Assembly: GCF_934371575.1 (NCBI RefSeq)
Contig: NZ_CAKRNY010000054.1
Location: forward strand, 1-22,461
Length of the DNA: 22,461 bases
Source of the DNA: an uncultured Blautia sp.
Lineage (GTDB): Bacteria > Bacillota > Clostridia > Lachnospirales > Lachnospiraceae
Direction of reading: 5' to 3'
Below are positions 22,226-22,461 of the stretch, piece by piece. Position numbers and translations under genes: made by a program. The stretch's first letter is position 1, and each line of letters opens with the position of its first letter. Under the pieces are notes generated by a model. It did no database searches. It was given only the letters and a program-made list of their open reading frames with translations, and was not told where the DNA came from.

Positions 22226-22461
22226 ATGAAAAAGTTAAAACAGTGGAGTTTTATGTTACTATGCACCATATTGTTATTGGGAGTGATTCCGTCTTCCCCA
22301 GTATCCATTGGTGTAAAAGAGGTACAGGCAAAAGCATCCGCCAGCACGAAGAATAAGGCAAAAAAGGCGTTCAAGAAATTTCTTCAGAAAAATAATTACG
22401 GATATTACAGAATGTGGGATATTAACAAAGATGGATTAAAGGAACTGATCGTGACATCTGT
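22226..22461 (+). CDS. Secreted protein with DxNxDG-type calcium loop, 5' part only
   Basis: Only the first 78 codons are in the window. They encode an N-terminal signal sequence (MKKLKQWSFMLLCTILLLGV, then a hydrophobic end near VQAKA), a lysine-rich linker, and the segment MWDINKDGLKELIVTS, which resembles the DxNxDG loops found in secreted Lachnospiraceae proteins and in VCBS/FG-GAP-like repeats. AGGAGG precedes the ATG by 8 bases. It follows the WG-repeat gene by 24 bases and is probably in the same operon. Function is unknown, and the full architecture cannot be judged. Confidence 0.75.
   Translation, partial: MKKLKQWSFMLLCTILLLGVIPSSPVSIGVKEVQAKASASTKNKAKKAFKKFLQKNNYGYYRMWDINKDGLKELIVTS

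Noticed and set aside
1..22461. CRISPR arrays, insertion sequences, tRNA or rRNA genes
   Set aside because: I found no regular spaced repeats, transposase motifs, T-loop GGTTCGAATCC patterns or rRNA-like segments.

Overview
This window looks like the chromosome of a Gram-positive gut anaerobe of the Lachnospiraceae (Blautia/Dorea-like Clostridia). The evidence is protein resemblance: a pyruvate formate-lyase and activase pair, a short GlgB, a two-domain L25 (Ctc type), AGGAGG-type ribosome sites and AT-rich intergenic DNA. I see no tRNA, rRNA, CRISPR array, transposase or phage gene.

Layout. (1) 1-1050: the 3' end of pflB and all of pflA, ending in a hairpin. (2) 1051-3653: a TetR-type regulator divergent from glgB, with repeated candidate operators between them. 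(3) 3654-5300: a DtxR/MntR-like metal regulator divergent from a YghZ/Gpr-type aldo-keto reductase. (4) 5300-7943: a class I SAM methyltransferase, then a protein that fuses an AstE/AspA-type zinc deacylase to a second copy of that methyltransferase. (5) 7954-10766, minus strand: a polar amino-acid (cystine-like) ABC transporter operon with an AhpD/carboxymuconolactone-decarboxylase-like gene inserted between permease and ATPase. (6) 11050-17059: a LysR regulator followed by a five-gene nickel/peptide ABC operon in the order permease, permease, binding protein, ATPase, ATPase. (7) 17252-17851: L25, with a very good terminator. (8) 17980-22461: a small orphan gene, an XRE repressor, and an operon of zinc-ribbon, coiled-coil, membrane and WG-repeat proteins running off the edge.

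How the parts may work together. Regions 4 to 6 look like one import-and-processing neighbourhood. The two transporters flank the LysR gene. TGGAATA half-sites occur upstream of both transporter operons. A rare C5-G3 box (CCCCC-Y-GGG-R-GGCTTG) lies before the methyltransferase operon and before lysR, with a weaker relative before the nickel/peptide operon. The substrate is not determined by sequence; a methylated or N-acylated amino-acid compound, or a metal chelator, is my inference.

Region 8 is the best candidate for an undescribed system. The zinc-ribbon operon has a near-consensus promoter whose spacer contains a perfect 17-bp palindrome, nested in a larger inverted repeat on the same dyad axis. 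A divergent XRE repressor is the obvious binder. Its products combine two cytosolic-type zinc ribbons on a four-helix membrane protein, a small zinc-ribbon coiled-coil protein, and a single-pass protein with a zinc ribbon inside and about a dozen WG repeats outside.
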